The position numbers and the translations under genes are program-made. A stretch of 64,000 nucleotides of DNA from Nocardioides sp. LHD-245 (lineage in GTDB: Bacteria; Actinomycetota; Actinomycetes; Propionibacteriales; Nocardioidaceae). The stretch is taken from contig NZ_JAVFWN010000001.1 of assembly GCF_030929495.1 (NCBI RefSeq), forward strand, positions 310,001 to 374,000, written 5' to 3'. The notes beneath the pieces were generated by a model. It was not told where the DNA came from. It made no database searches and saw only the letters and a list, made by a program, of their open reading frames with translations. This document shows positions 1 to 7,092 of this stretch, piece by piece. Every line of letters begins with the position of its first letter. Within the stretch, counting starts at the first letter, position 1.

Positions 1-1
1 C

Positions 2-367
2 TGGTTCTTCGCTGCCTACGACTTCCTGCTGATGCTGCTCATGGTGCCGGCGCTGGTACTGGCCGCCTACCCGGGCGAGTTCAGGCCCTCACCCTTGCGG
101 ACGGTCAGCACGTGGCTGGGGGAGCGAAGCTACAGCATCTATCTATGGCATTTTCCGATCATTCTCGCGGTCTACGAGCGCGGACCGTTCCGATTTGGCC
201 CGGCTCCGGCCGGCTACGAGTGGCGACTTCCGCTGATTCTCCTGCTCACCTTGATCTTCGCTTCGGTGAGTTACCACACCGTCGAGCGTCCTGGGATGGA
301 GTGGGGTCGCCGGCTTGCGCGTAGGTTTGCCGCCCCGACGTCAACAAAGGAGCAAGCACCGTCATGA
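2..367 (+). CDS. Acyltransferase 3 family membrane protein, C-terminal end only
   Basis: Truncated by the window edge: the frame is already open at base 2 and 121 residues are visible. The segment contains the LGERSYSIYLWHFPI motif, typical of the last third of OafA/YrhL-type acyltransferase 3 proteins, with hydrophobic helices on both sides and a short basic tail. Such proteins transfer acetyl or other acyl groups onto surface polysaccharide or lipid across the cytoplasmic membrane. The stop overlaps the start of the following FkbM methyltransferase (ATGA), so the two are co-transcribed and probably decorate the same glycan. The substrate cannot be told from this fragment. Confidence 0.85.
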   Translation, partial: WFFAAYDFLLMLLMVPALVLAAYPGEFRPSPLRTVSTWLGERSYSIYLWHFPIILAVYERGPFRFGPAPAGYEWRLPLILLLTLIFASVSYHTVERPGMEWGRRLARRFAAPTSTKEQAPS

Positions 368-1176
368 GCCGACGTCTCCCGTCCTTCCGCACGTCTCGGC
401 CGGTCGGTCCGGCGATCCCTCCGCCCTACCAGGGCGAGGCCTTGGTCACCTTGCCGACCGAGGCGGGGATGCTGATGATTCCGGCCTCGGACGGCGTGAT
501 CCGGCCCTACCTTGAGCGCAACGGCGACTGGGAGCCGGAGGAGGCGGCCCTGCTCACGCAGTTCTTCCGCAAGGGGTTGCGCTTCCTCGACGTGGGCGCC
601 AACGTCGGGTACTTCTCCATGTACGTCGCCGCGCGGTGCCCCGGCGCCGTGATTCACGCGTTCGAGCCGCACCCCGTCACGAGCCAGGTGTTGGCGCTCA
701 ACGCGTGGGCCTCGGAGGCGGACATCACAACCCACGCCATAGCGCTCTCCGCCGGCGAGCGGATCGTCACGCTGACCACGGCCGAGAGCAACCTCGGCGA
801 CACCCGTGCCTCCGTCGGTGCCGCCGGTGCGATGGTCGCGCCGGCGGCTGCCCTCGACGAGGTGCTGCCCGACGCTGTGTTCGACCTGATCAAGATCGAC
901 GTGCAGGGATTCGAGGGCGACACCATCGCCGGAATGAGCGGAATGCTTGCCCGCAGCCCGGAGGCGGTCATTGTCGCCGAGTTCTGGCCTGCTGCGCTCC
1001 GTGAGCGGGGACTCGACCCCGTCGTGGTGCTGCGGGACTACGAGGAGTCCGGCTTCGATGTCCGGGTCCAGGTCGAGAACGACCTCGCCCGGCGCAAGCC
1101 ACGCGACGTCGTCGCCCTGTGTGACACGGCCGGCGCGAGCGGTCAGGTCAACCTGGTCCTTACCCGCCAGCGCTGA
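364..1176 (+). CDS. FkbM family methyltransferase
   Basis: 270 residues. A class I SAM-binding motif (FLDVGANVGYFS, about residues 75-86) is followed by an acidic motif in AFEPHP, and by LIKIDVQGFEG near residue 175, which is diagnostic of the FkbM family. Members O-methylate sugars or polyketide hydroxyls. Beside an acyltransferase and glycosyltransferases, a role in methylating a surface glycan is likely but inferred. The ATG at 364 overlaps the upstream stop by 4 bp, which fixes the start by translational coupling. The next gene is convergent; the 78 bp between them shows no clear terminator. Confidence 0.88.
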   Translation: MSRRLPSFRTSRPVGPAIPPPYQGEALVTLPTEAGMLMIPASDGVIRPYLERNGDWEPEEAALLTQFFRKGLRFLDVGANVGYFSMYVAARCPGAVIHAFEPHPVTSQVLALNAWASEADITTHAIALSAGERIVTLTTAESNLGDTRASVGAAGAMVAPAAALDEVLPDAVFDLIKIDVQGFEGDTIAGMSGMLARSPEAVIVAEFWPAALRERGLDPVVVLRDYEESGFDVRVQVENDLARRKPRDVVALCDTAGASGQVNLVLTRQR

Positions 1177-1254
1177 TCGCATCAAGTCCGCATAGGGCTC
1201 ACGCCCCTTGTCGCAGCCCACGAAACGATCCATCCAGAGCGCTCAGAACAAGCG

Positions 1255-3123
1255 TCAGCGGTCGACCAAGGACCCGACTTCGAGCGAATCGAGGCACAAC
1301 GTCGTCCCCGGTCGCAACCCAACGAACCGGAACGATCCGACCGAATCGACCGGCGGCATGAAGACGGCGCTCACCTCGCCCTGCGCCCACGTCGTTCGCG
1401 CGGAGGTCGCCGCCACCGGATTGCCCTGTGCGTGGATCACCTGCGGCTCCAATGCTGTTGTCTGACTGACCCACGCTCGTACGGTCACAGCCGGTGTGGC
1501 TGGAGGTTGACCGCGATAGGGAACATCGATACGCGACCTCGATGTCCTCATCACCCAGCAACGACCATCGCCCTTCGGCCGCGCACCGGCCTTGGCCACG
1601 GCTCCGGCCTTGGCCACGGCTCCGGCCACATCCGCACTGCCCGCCGGTTCGAATTCCACCGGCACGAGTTCACCGCTCGGCGTTACCCGCAACAGGTTCG
1701 ATCCGTCTGAGTTCCAGCGGACGTCCGGCCAGAGCACACCCAGACTCCGCTGAAAGTCGTTGTACGGCGCCAGCTGTGGCCACACGATCAGGTTGTCCAC
1801 GGGGCCGCTCGCTACGGTGGCGGCCGCGCCGTAGCGGTCCAAACCTCGCTCGAAGTTGGATGCCGCCTCCCGCGTGGTCGCCTGTGTTCCGTTGGCATCG
1901 GTCGCCCGCGCGGCCTGCAACTGCGTACCCACGACTGACAACGAAGCCACGACAGCGACCGCGAGCAGGACGGTTCGCCGACGCGTTGCGTGGATCGGAC
2001 CCGGCTTGCTCGGTGGGAGACGGATGCCTTCGGCAACGCCGACGAGCAGCCCAAGCAACGGGACGACTGCGTAGAACAAGTCGATCCCGACGTAGACCCC
2101 GTTGATCGCTGTCCGCCCCCATGCGAGCACAAGGACGCTCATCAACCAAGCAACCATGGCGACGCAGATGCAGCCGAGGACGCGGGCCCCACGATGGCGT
2201 GCGGCGACACCTATCACGAGCGCCCAGAGGACAAGCGCCGCAGCTCCCAACGCGGAGACACCGCGGTCGGGCTGGAAGACTCCGAAGGACGCGGGCAACA
2301 GACCCTGCAGCAGGGAATGTCGTACGGTCGCGAGAATCTCGGCCGTGCTGGGGTGGGTTAGCGGCGTCGCGTAGTTGGTCGCGTAGTTCACGGCCGCGGC
2401 GAGGCCTACGGCAGCGAGGGCTAGCCAGTAACCCAGGTGCGACCGCAGCTCAAGGAGACCCTGACGTACGCCGAGCTCTGGCCAGCGGACCGCCAGCCAC
2501 CACGTGCCTACGATGACGGGGAGCAGTATCGCCAGCTCGTAGTCGAGCTGTGCTGCGGCAAACGCGGCTACCGACGCGACGGCATAGCGCGGCCCTCCCG
2601 TTCCTCGCAGGAACGTGAACGCCCAAGCCAGGCACAACGCGCCCAGGGCGAACGCGGGCAACATGTTGAAACTTGCCGTGGTCCACGAGGTGAGCCGCAC
2701 GAGGACCAGGCCCCCGCAGACGGCGAGAAGGAGCGCCGCAGCCTCTGCGGAGCGGCCGAGAATCGTCTTGAGGAGGTAACCGGTCGCGAAGACCGCGGCC
2801 GAGAACAGACCTAGCACCATCAGGTATGCGCCGACCTGGAAGTCGCCGGTCCGCCCCAGAACCCAGAAAAGGAGCCGCGCCACCGGCGAGAAGTGTCCGA
2901 ACAGGTCGCGGCCGAGGTACTCGATGGTGAGCCCCTGGTCTGGGTATCGCCCCGCGGCGAGGGGCGCAAAGCGCGCCTGATCCAGGAACAAGAAGTCGTC
3001 TTGGAACAGCGTGAACCGGCGATTGGCCCAGGCCACGGGAAGGATCGATGCGACGTGGACGACCCACCACGCGGTGGACGAGACGGGATGGACGAACGCG
3101 GGCCTTGTGCCCGCGTCACTCAT
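1255..3123 (-). CDS. Polytopic membrane protein, probable GT-C type glycosyltransferase
   Basis: 622 residues. There are about 9-11 hydrophobic segments between residues 18 and 400, then a soluble C-terminal domain of about 200 residues. An Asp-Asp pair (LFQDDFLFLDQ, about residues 38-48) just after the first membrane segment matches the position of the catalytic acidic motif in GT-C enzymes that use polyprenyl-phosphate sugars. The start overlaps the end of the GT2-methyltransferase gene by 8 bp, so the pair is coupled. A tandem repeat near 1587-1625 gives AVAKAG twice in the C-terminal domain, a likely polymorphic spot. No specific family was recognised; the GT-C call is inferred from topology and motif position. 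Confidence 0.6.
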   Translation of the reverse strand: MSDAGTRPAFVHPVSSTAWWVVHVASILPVAWANRRFTLFQDDFLFLDQARFAPLAAGRYPDQGLTIEYLGRDLFGHFSPVARLLFWVLGRTGDFQVGAYLMVLGLFSAAVFATGYLLKTILGRSAEAAALLLAVCGGLVLVRLTSWTTASFNMLPAFALGALCLAWAFTFLRGTGGPRYAVASVAAFAAAQLDYELAILLPVIVGTWWLAVRWPELGVRQGLLELRSHLGYWLALAAVGLAAAVNYATNYATPLTHPSTAEILATVRHSLLQGLLPASFGVFQPDRGVSALGAAALVLWALVIGVAARHRGARVLGCICVAMVAWLMSVLVLAWGRTAINGVYVGIDLFYAVVPLLGLLVGVAEGIRLPPSKPGPIHATRRRTVLLAVAVVASLSVVGTQLQAARATDANGTQATTREAASNFERGLDRYGAAATVASGPVDNLIVWPQLAPYNDFQRSLGVLWPDVRWNSDGSNLLRVTPSGELVPVEFEPAGSADVAGAVAKAGAVAKAGARPKGDGRCWVMRTSRSRIDVPYRGQPPATPAVTVRAWVSQTTALEPQVIHAQGNPVAATSARTTWAQGEVSAVFMPPVDSVGSFRFVGLRPGTTLCLDSLEVGSLVDR

Positions 3124-4579
3124 GCGTCTTGCTCTCGAAGTTCTTCGGCCGAAGGACTGCGACGAACTGGTAGCCGAAGAGTGTGGGTCGGGTCTTCACC
3201 AGCCAGTGGTCCGCACGGTTGAGCATCTTCGCCTTGGCGCCGACCCGGCCGGGCTGGAGCACCGTGAAGGGCAGACCGGTGTAGTCCAGCGACTCAACGC
3301 GAAGCTTGGCCAACTCGAAGACGCGTTGCAGCCCCTTGCGGGTGAAGAACCGGAGGTGGGTCTCGTCGAGAATCCCGCGCCGGTCGTAGTCGAAGTTGCC
3401 TGAAGCGACCCGGAAGCGCGGGTACCAGTGACCGAAGTTCGGTGTGGAGATGATCAGGCGGCCGTCGGAGCCTAGCTTGCTCGCCATCTCCTCAAGCAGT
3501 TGCTCGGGTCTGCGGACGTGTTCGATCACGTCGGCGGCGATCACCACGTCGAAGTCCGAGCCGACCTCCGGCAGTCCTTCGTCGAGATCGGCGAGGAAGA
3601 ACTCGTCCAGTCGATCGCGCACCCCGGGCTCCTCGGCGTGGTCGACGCCGACCACGGTGTGGCCCATGTCCCGGATCTGGCCCGAGAGAAGGCCAGAAGA
3701 ACACCCGACGTCGAGAACCTTCCCTGGGGGAATCTCCCGCAGCAGTCGCAGGATCGCGGTGTGCGAGGAACCTTCCTCTTCCTTCAGTCCGTACTCGGTC
3801 GCGTTCGAGATCCAGCGTGCCGTCCCGAAGCCCATCTTGGACGTGCGGTACTGCACGACATCCTTGACGACGTCCTTGGCGTACTTCATGCCGTCGACGT
3901 AGCAGATCTCGTCGCCGTAGTAGGTCGGGATCGGAATCTCGACGATGCGTTTTCCTGCGTCCACGAGCTGCACGATGATCTGGGTGTCGAAATCGAACTC
4001 GTCGGTGTTCTCCATGAACGGAACAGCAGCGAGAGCGGCCACGGAGTACGCGCGGTACCCGCTGTGGAACTCAGACAGGTCCGTGCCCAGCAGGGAGTTC
4101 TCGACCCGCGTCAGGATCTTGTTGCCGACGTACTTGTAGAGGGGCATGCCCCCCTTGCGCGCGGCGCCCTTGTCCATCATTCGTGACCCAAAGACAGCGT
4201 CAGCCTCGCCGTTGATGATCGGTGCGACCATCTGGGGAAGGAACTCTGGGGCGTACTGGCCATCGGCGTGCAGCATGACGACGATGTCCAGTTCGCGGTC
4301 GATCGCGAGTTCGTATCCCGCCTTCTGGTTGCCGCCGTAGCCGCGGTTCTCCAGGTGACGGATGACCAATGTCGCCATCTCCGGGTTGTCTCTCCGCCAT
4401 CGAACACCGGCCCCGAAAGTGTCGTCGGCAGACGCGTCGTCGGCAACGATGATCTCGGCGATCTGCGACCGGAAGTCGGCGGGAATGCGATCGAGTGTCG
4501 CCTCGAGGGTCGCCTCCGCGTTATAGGCAACGACGAGGATGCCGATGCGCGGACGTTCGCCACGTTCTGACTCAACCAT
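3116..4579 (-). CDS. Bifunctional GT2 glycosyltransferase / class I SAM methyltransferase
   Basis: 487 residues in two domains. The N-terminal half (about 10-240) is a GT-A fold family 2 glycosyltransferase: IGILVVAYNAEATL start, VADDASADDT nucleotide-binding acidic pair and LHADGQY in the DxD position, like dolichyl-phosphate-mannose-synthase-type enzymes. The C-terminal half (about 285-440) is a methyltransferase with KVLDVGCSSGLLSG (motif I), VVIAADVIEHV and LIISTPN. No membrane anchor is visible. The ATG lies 7 nt after a TATCCT -10 box, so a leaderless mRNA is likely. It is coupled to the membrane protein downstream and probably builds and methylates a lipid-linked sugar; the substrate is unknown. 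Confidence 0.85.
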   Translation of the reverse strand: MVESERGERPRIGILVVAYNAEATLEATLDRIPADFRSQIAEIIVADDASADDTFGAGVRWRRDNPEMATLVIRHLENRGYGGNQKAGYELAIDRELDIVVMLHADGQYAPEFLPQMVAPIINGEADAVFGSRMMDKGAARKGGMPLYKYVGNKILTRVENSLLGTDLSEFHSGYRAYSVAALAAVPFMENTDEFDFDTQIIVQLVDAGKRIVEIPIPTYYGDEICYVDGMKYAKDVVKDVVQYRTSKMGFGTARWISNATEYGLKEEEGSSHTAILRLLREIPPGKVLDVGCSSGLLSGQIRDMGHTVVGVDHAEEPGVRDRLDEFFLADLDEGLPEVGSDFDVVIAADVIEHVRRPEQLLEEMASKLGSDGRLIISTPNFGHWYPRFRVASGNFDYDRRGILDETHLRFFTRKGLQRVFELAKLRVESLDYTGLPFTVLQPGRVGAKAKMLNRADHWLVKTRPTLFGYQFVAVLRPKNFESKTHE

Positions 4580-4586
4580 GGCATCG

Positions 4587-4592
4587 AGGATA
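4587..4592 (-). promoter_or_regulatory. -10 box (TATCCT) of the GT2-methyltransferase gene, leaderless
   Basis: On the minus strand TATCCT is followed by 7 nt and then the ATG at 4579. The spacing places the transcription start at or next to the A of ATG. No Shine-Dalgarno-like sequence is present, which fits leaderless translation. No good -35 box was found. Confidence 0.55.
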
Positions 4593-4687
4593 GACGCAGC
4601 TTCACCGGTACCCGCCCAGGGGGCGTCCGGCGATTCCCGACCCGGGCTAGTGCGTCAGCGCCCCGAACCAGCCCCTTCTCGTTCTCC

Positions 4688-5866
4688 TTACAGCAGGTCG
4701 TCCAGACGGCCGGCGGCCCCCGCCGGTGCGTAGGCCTGGGCGACCTCGCCGGTGCCGATGATGCGCAGCTCGCCGTCGCTGTCGCCGGCGTACGCCGCAT
4801 CGCCTCGGCGCAGGTGGAGCATCTCGTCGCGGGCGTTGAGGACCGCCACCTCACCGCCGGTGCACACCAGCAGGCGTGGCCCGCGGTGGGGGAGGACCGC
4901 CCCGGCCGGGTCGGCCTGGGAGCTCTGCGTCACCGAGAGCGCGAACTCGCGGGTGGGGCTGAACACGTCGGTCGACGTACCGAAGAGCTGGGGGGTGACC
5001 CGAGCGACCCGGGACATCCCCTCCTCCAGACAGGAGACCAGGCCCGCGGGGTCGACGTGCTTCGAGGTCAGGCCGGCGCGCAGCACGTTGTCGGACGACA
5101 CCATCACCTCCAGGCACATGCCGCTGAGGTGGGCGTGGATGATGCCGGTACCCAGGTACGCCGCCTCGCCTGGCTGCAGCGTCAGACGGTTGAGCAGCAG
5201 GGAGACGATCACCCCGACGTCGCCGGGGTGGTGGGCCTCGATCTCGACCGCTGTCGCGTAGGCCCGCTTGATGTCGATGCCCTCGGCCAGCGCTGCGCGG
5301 CACTGCTCCACGATCTCGGCGACCGTGTCGGCCGCCGGCGGCGCGGCCAGCAGGCGCTCGACCAGCCGGACTATGCCCGCGAACCCCGGGGTCTCCCGCA
5401 GCTGCTTCGTCAGCGCCTTCGCGGTGGGGTGACCCAGCGGCATCAGGACTCGCAGGATCTCGGCCGTCGGCCGGAAGCCGACGAGTGTGTCGAACGTGGA
5501 GAGGGCGTAGACCATCTCGGGCTTCGGGTACGGGTCCTTGAACACCCGCGTGGGGGAGTCCATCGGGATGCCGCGCGCTTCTTCGGCCTCGAAGCCGGCT
5601 CGTGCCTGAGCGGCGTTGGGGTGCGCCTGGATCGAGAGCGGTCGGCTCGCGGCGAGGACCTTGAGCATGAAGTCCAGCTGGCCGGCGGTGTCGGTCAGGG
5701 GGCGCCGCTCACCCTGCTCGTCGACGAACTGGGCCGTGCCGAGAGGGTGGGTGCCGACCCACACCTCAGCCACCGGGTCGCCGTTCGGCTGCCGACGCTG
5801 GAACCCGGGGATGGCCTCAGCAGATCCCCAGTCGTAGGACTGGGTCGGGCAATCGAGCGTGAGCAA
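4688..5866 (-). CDS. manA: Mannose-6-phosphate isomerase, class I
   Basis: 392 residues, usual length for the family. It interconverts fructose-6-phosphate and mannose-6-phosphate, the entry to GDP-mannose for glycan synthesis. The opening YDWGS and the zinc-site segment LSIQAHP (Gln and His ligands) are present, with PKPEMVYAL supplying the Glu ligand and GTGIIHAHLSG the later cupin His. The start is a TTG at 5866, chosen because GGAGG lies 5 nt upstream and the downstream N-terminus matches the family. A TAATCT -10 box sits at 5909-5914 on the same strand. Context next to sugar-transfer genes supports a role in mannose supply for the surface polysaccharide. Confidence 0.93.
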   Translation of the reverse strand: MLTLDCPTQSYDWGSAEAIPGFQRRQPNGDPVAEVWVGTHPLGTAQFVDEQGERRPLTDTAGQLDFMLKVLAASRPLSIQAHPNAAQARAGFEAEEARGIPMDSPTRVFKDPYPKPEMVYALSTFDTLVGFRPTAEILRVLMPLGHPTAKALTKQLRETPGFAGIVRLVERLLAAPPAADTVAEIVEQCRAALAEGIDIKRAYATAVEIEAHHPGDVGVIVSLLLNRLTLQPGEAAYLGTGIIHAHLSGMCLEVMVSSDNVLRAGLTSKHVDPAGLVSCLEEGMSRVARVTPQLFGTSTDVFSPTREFALSVTQSSQADPAGAVLPHRGPRLLVCTGGEVAVLNARDEMLHLRRGDAAYAGDSDGELRIIGTGEVAQAYAPAGAAGRLDDLL

Positions 5867-5908
5867 GGGAGCCTCCGAGGGTTCCGGTCGGTTGCGTCGG
5901 ACGAGGCG

Positions 5909-5914
5909 AGATTA
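5909..5914 (-). promoter_or_regulatory. Putative -10 box (TAATCT) for manA
   Basis: TAATCT on the minus strand, about 43 nt before the TTG start. This leaves room for a short leader containing the GGAGG ribosome site. No convincing -35 hexamer at 16-18 bp. Confidence 0.45.
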
Positions 5915-6019
5915 GGGCACCGGGCGTCACCGGCGTCGCCATTCCGGGCGTGCCAGGCCGAAGACCGGGCGGGCGGGGTGCTCCGGGTGCCGGCTGCCCG
6001 GTACGCCGAGCGGACTCGG

Positions 6020-6025
6020 TAACCT
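6020..6025 (+). promoter_or_regulatory. -10 box (TAACCT) giving a leaderless TIGR03936 mRNA
   Basis: TAACCT is followed by 6 nt and then GTG at 6032. The position supports both the GTG start and leaderless transcription. Confidence 0.55.
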
Positions 6026-6031
6026 CCCCGA

Positions 6032-6751
6032 GTGAGTCGTCAGCAGCCCGAACAGCAGGCACCGCCGGTCCAGCGGATCCGGATCCGGTACGCCAAACGC
6101 GGCCGACTGCGCTTCACCAGCCACCGCGACGTCAGCCGCGCCATCGAGCGCGCGGTCGTCCGGGCCGGGATCCCGATGGCGTACTCGTCCGGTTTCCATC
6201 CCCACCCGCGGATCTCGTACGCCGGCGCCTCGCCGACCGGAGCCGCCAGCGAGTCGGAGTACGTCGAGCTCGGGCTCGCGGAGGTCCGGGAGCCGGGCGA
6301 GGTCGGTGCCGCCCTGGACGCCGTCCTGCCCGACGGGCTCGACGTCGTCGCGGTCGTCGATGCCGCGCAGACCGTCGCCGGGTCGCTGTCCGACCTGCTG
6401 ACGGCCAGCCACTGGGTGATCGATCTGGGCGACACCTCCGACGGGCGTGCGGTGGAGGCCGTTGCGGCCTTCCTGGCGACCGACTCGGTGATCGTGGAGC
6501 GGATGACGAAGAAGGGGCTGCGGTCCTTCGACTGTCGGGCCGCGGTCGTACGGCTCGCCGTGACGGCCGATGGCGACCTGGACCTGCTCCTGGAGCACAC
6601 CGTCCCCGCGGTGCGCCCCGACGACGTGCTGACGGGGCTGCGCCAGGCGGGCGGCGAGGAGGTGTCGGCGACCGGGCTGCTGACCCGCGTCGCGCAGGGC
6701 GTCCTGGACCGGGCGACCGGTGCGATCGGGGATCCGCTCGCGCCTCGTTGA
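6032..6751 (+). CDS. TIGR03936 / DUF2344 family radical SAM-associated protein
   Basis: 239 residues. The N-terminal pattern [18 protein letters not shown], then [16 protein letters not shown] and ESEYVELGL, identifies the DUF2344 family. This protein is normally encoded directly after, or fused to, a B12-binding-type radical SAM protein (TIGR03960) and just before rne-rplU-rpmA. Its biochemical role is not established, though the conserved position suggests a link to ribosome or RNA metabolism. Here the expected radical SAM gene is absent: manA on the opposite strand lies upstream. The GTG start is supported by the TAACCT box 6 nt before it. Confidence 0.88.
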   Translation: MSRQQPEQQAPPVQRIRIRYAKRGRLRFTSHRDVSRAIERAVVRAGIPMAYSSGFHPHPRISYAGASPTGAASESEYVELGLAEVREPGEVGAALDAVLPDGLDVVAVVDAAQTVAGSLSDLLTASHWVIDLGDTSDGRAVEAVAAFLATDSVIVERMTKKGLRSFDCRAAVVRLAVTADGDLDLLLEHTVPAVRPDDVLTGLRQAGGEEVSATGLLTRVAQGVLDRATGAIGDPLAPR

Positions 6752-7092
6752 GCCCCGGCGGCGACGCGCTGGCGGCGCAGGGATGACGGCGGGGTGACGG
6801 CCGTGTGCGATACTCGCCACAGATCTAACTCCGCGCGCGTCCCCCCAGGGGCAGCGTGCGGCGAGATCGACGACGTTCTCGCCGGACGGCAGGTGACAGG
6901 CCGCCCGGCACGGTGGAGACGGACCCACCGCCCGACGCGACGCGCACCGCGACCGCGGCAGGCGAGGGGCTCGCCTCCGGCGACGCAAGGCCGCGGAGGG
7001 TGTCGTCCCACGAAGGCTTGTGGCGCCGCCCCGCGCGTGCGCCGACGACACCCCGGGCACGTGAGAGCGCGCCCGGGTGGAGGAGTAGCGCA
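6752..7092 (+). other. 341-bp non-coding leader region of rne
   Basis: No credible gene. The open frame extending upstream from rne to 6856 lacks a start with a ribosome site and its composition is unlike the protein. An extended -10 element (TGC then GATACT) lies at 6806-6814, which would give a 5' untranslated region of about 270 nt. Several GC-rich inverted segments could fold. A good GGAGGAG ribosome site sits at 7079-7085, just before the ATG at 7093. Long rne leaders are known in mycobacteria, and E. coli rne is autoregulated through its leader, so regulation here is plausible but not shown. Confidence 0.55.
6806..6814 (+). promoter_or_regulatory. Putative extended -10 promoter of rne
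   Basis: TGC directly followed by GATACT. The nearest -35-like hexamer (TGACGG at 6784) has a 19-bp spacer, so the call rests mainly on the extended -10. Confidence 0.35.
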
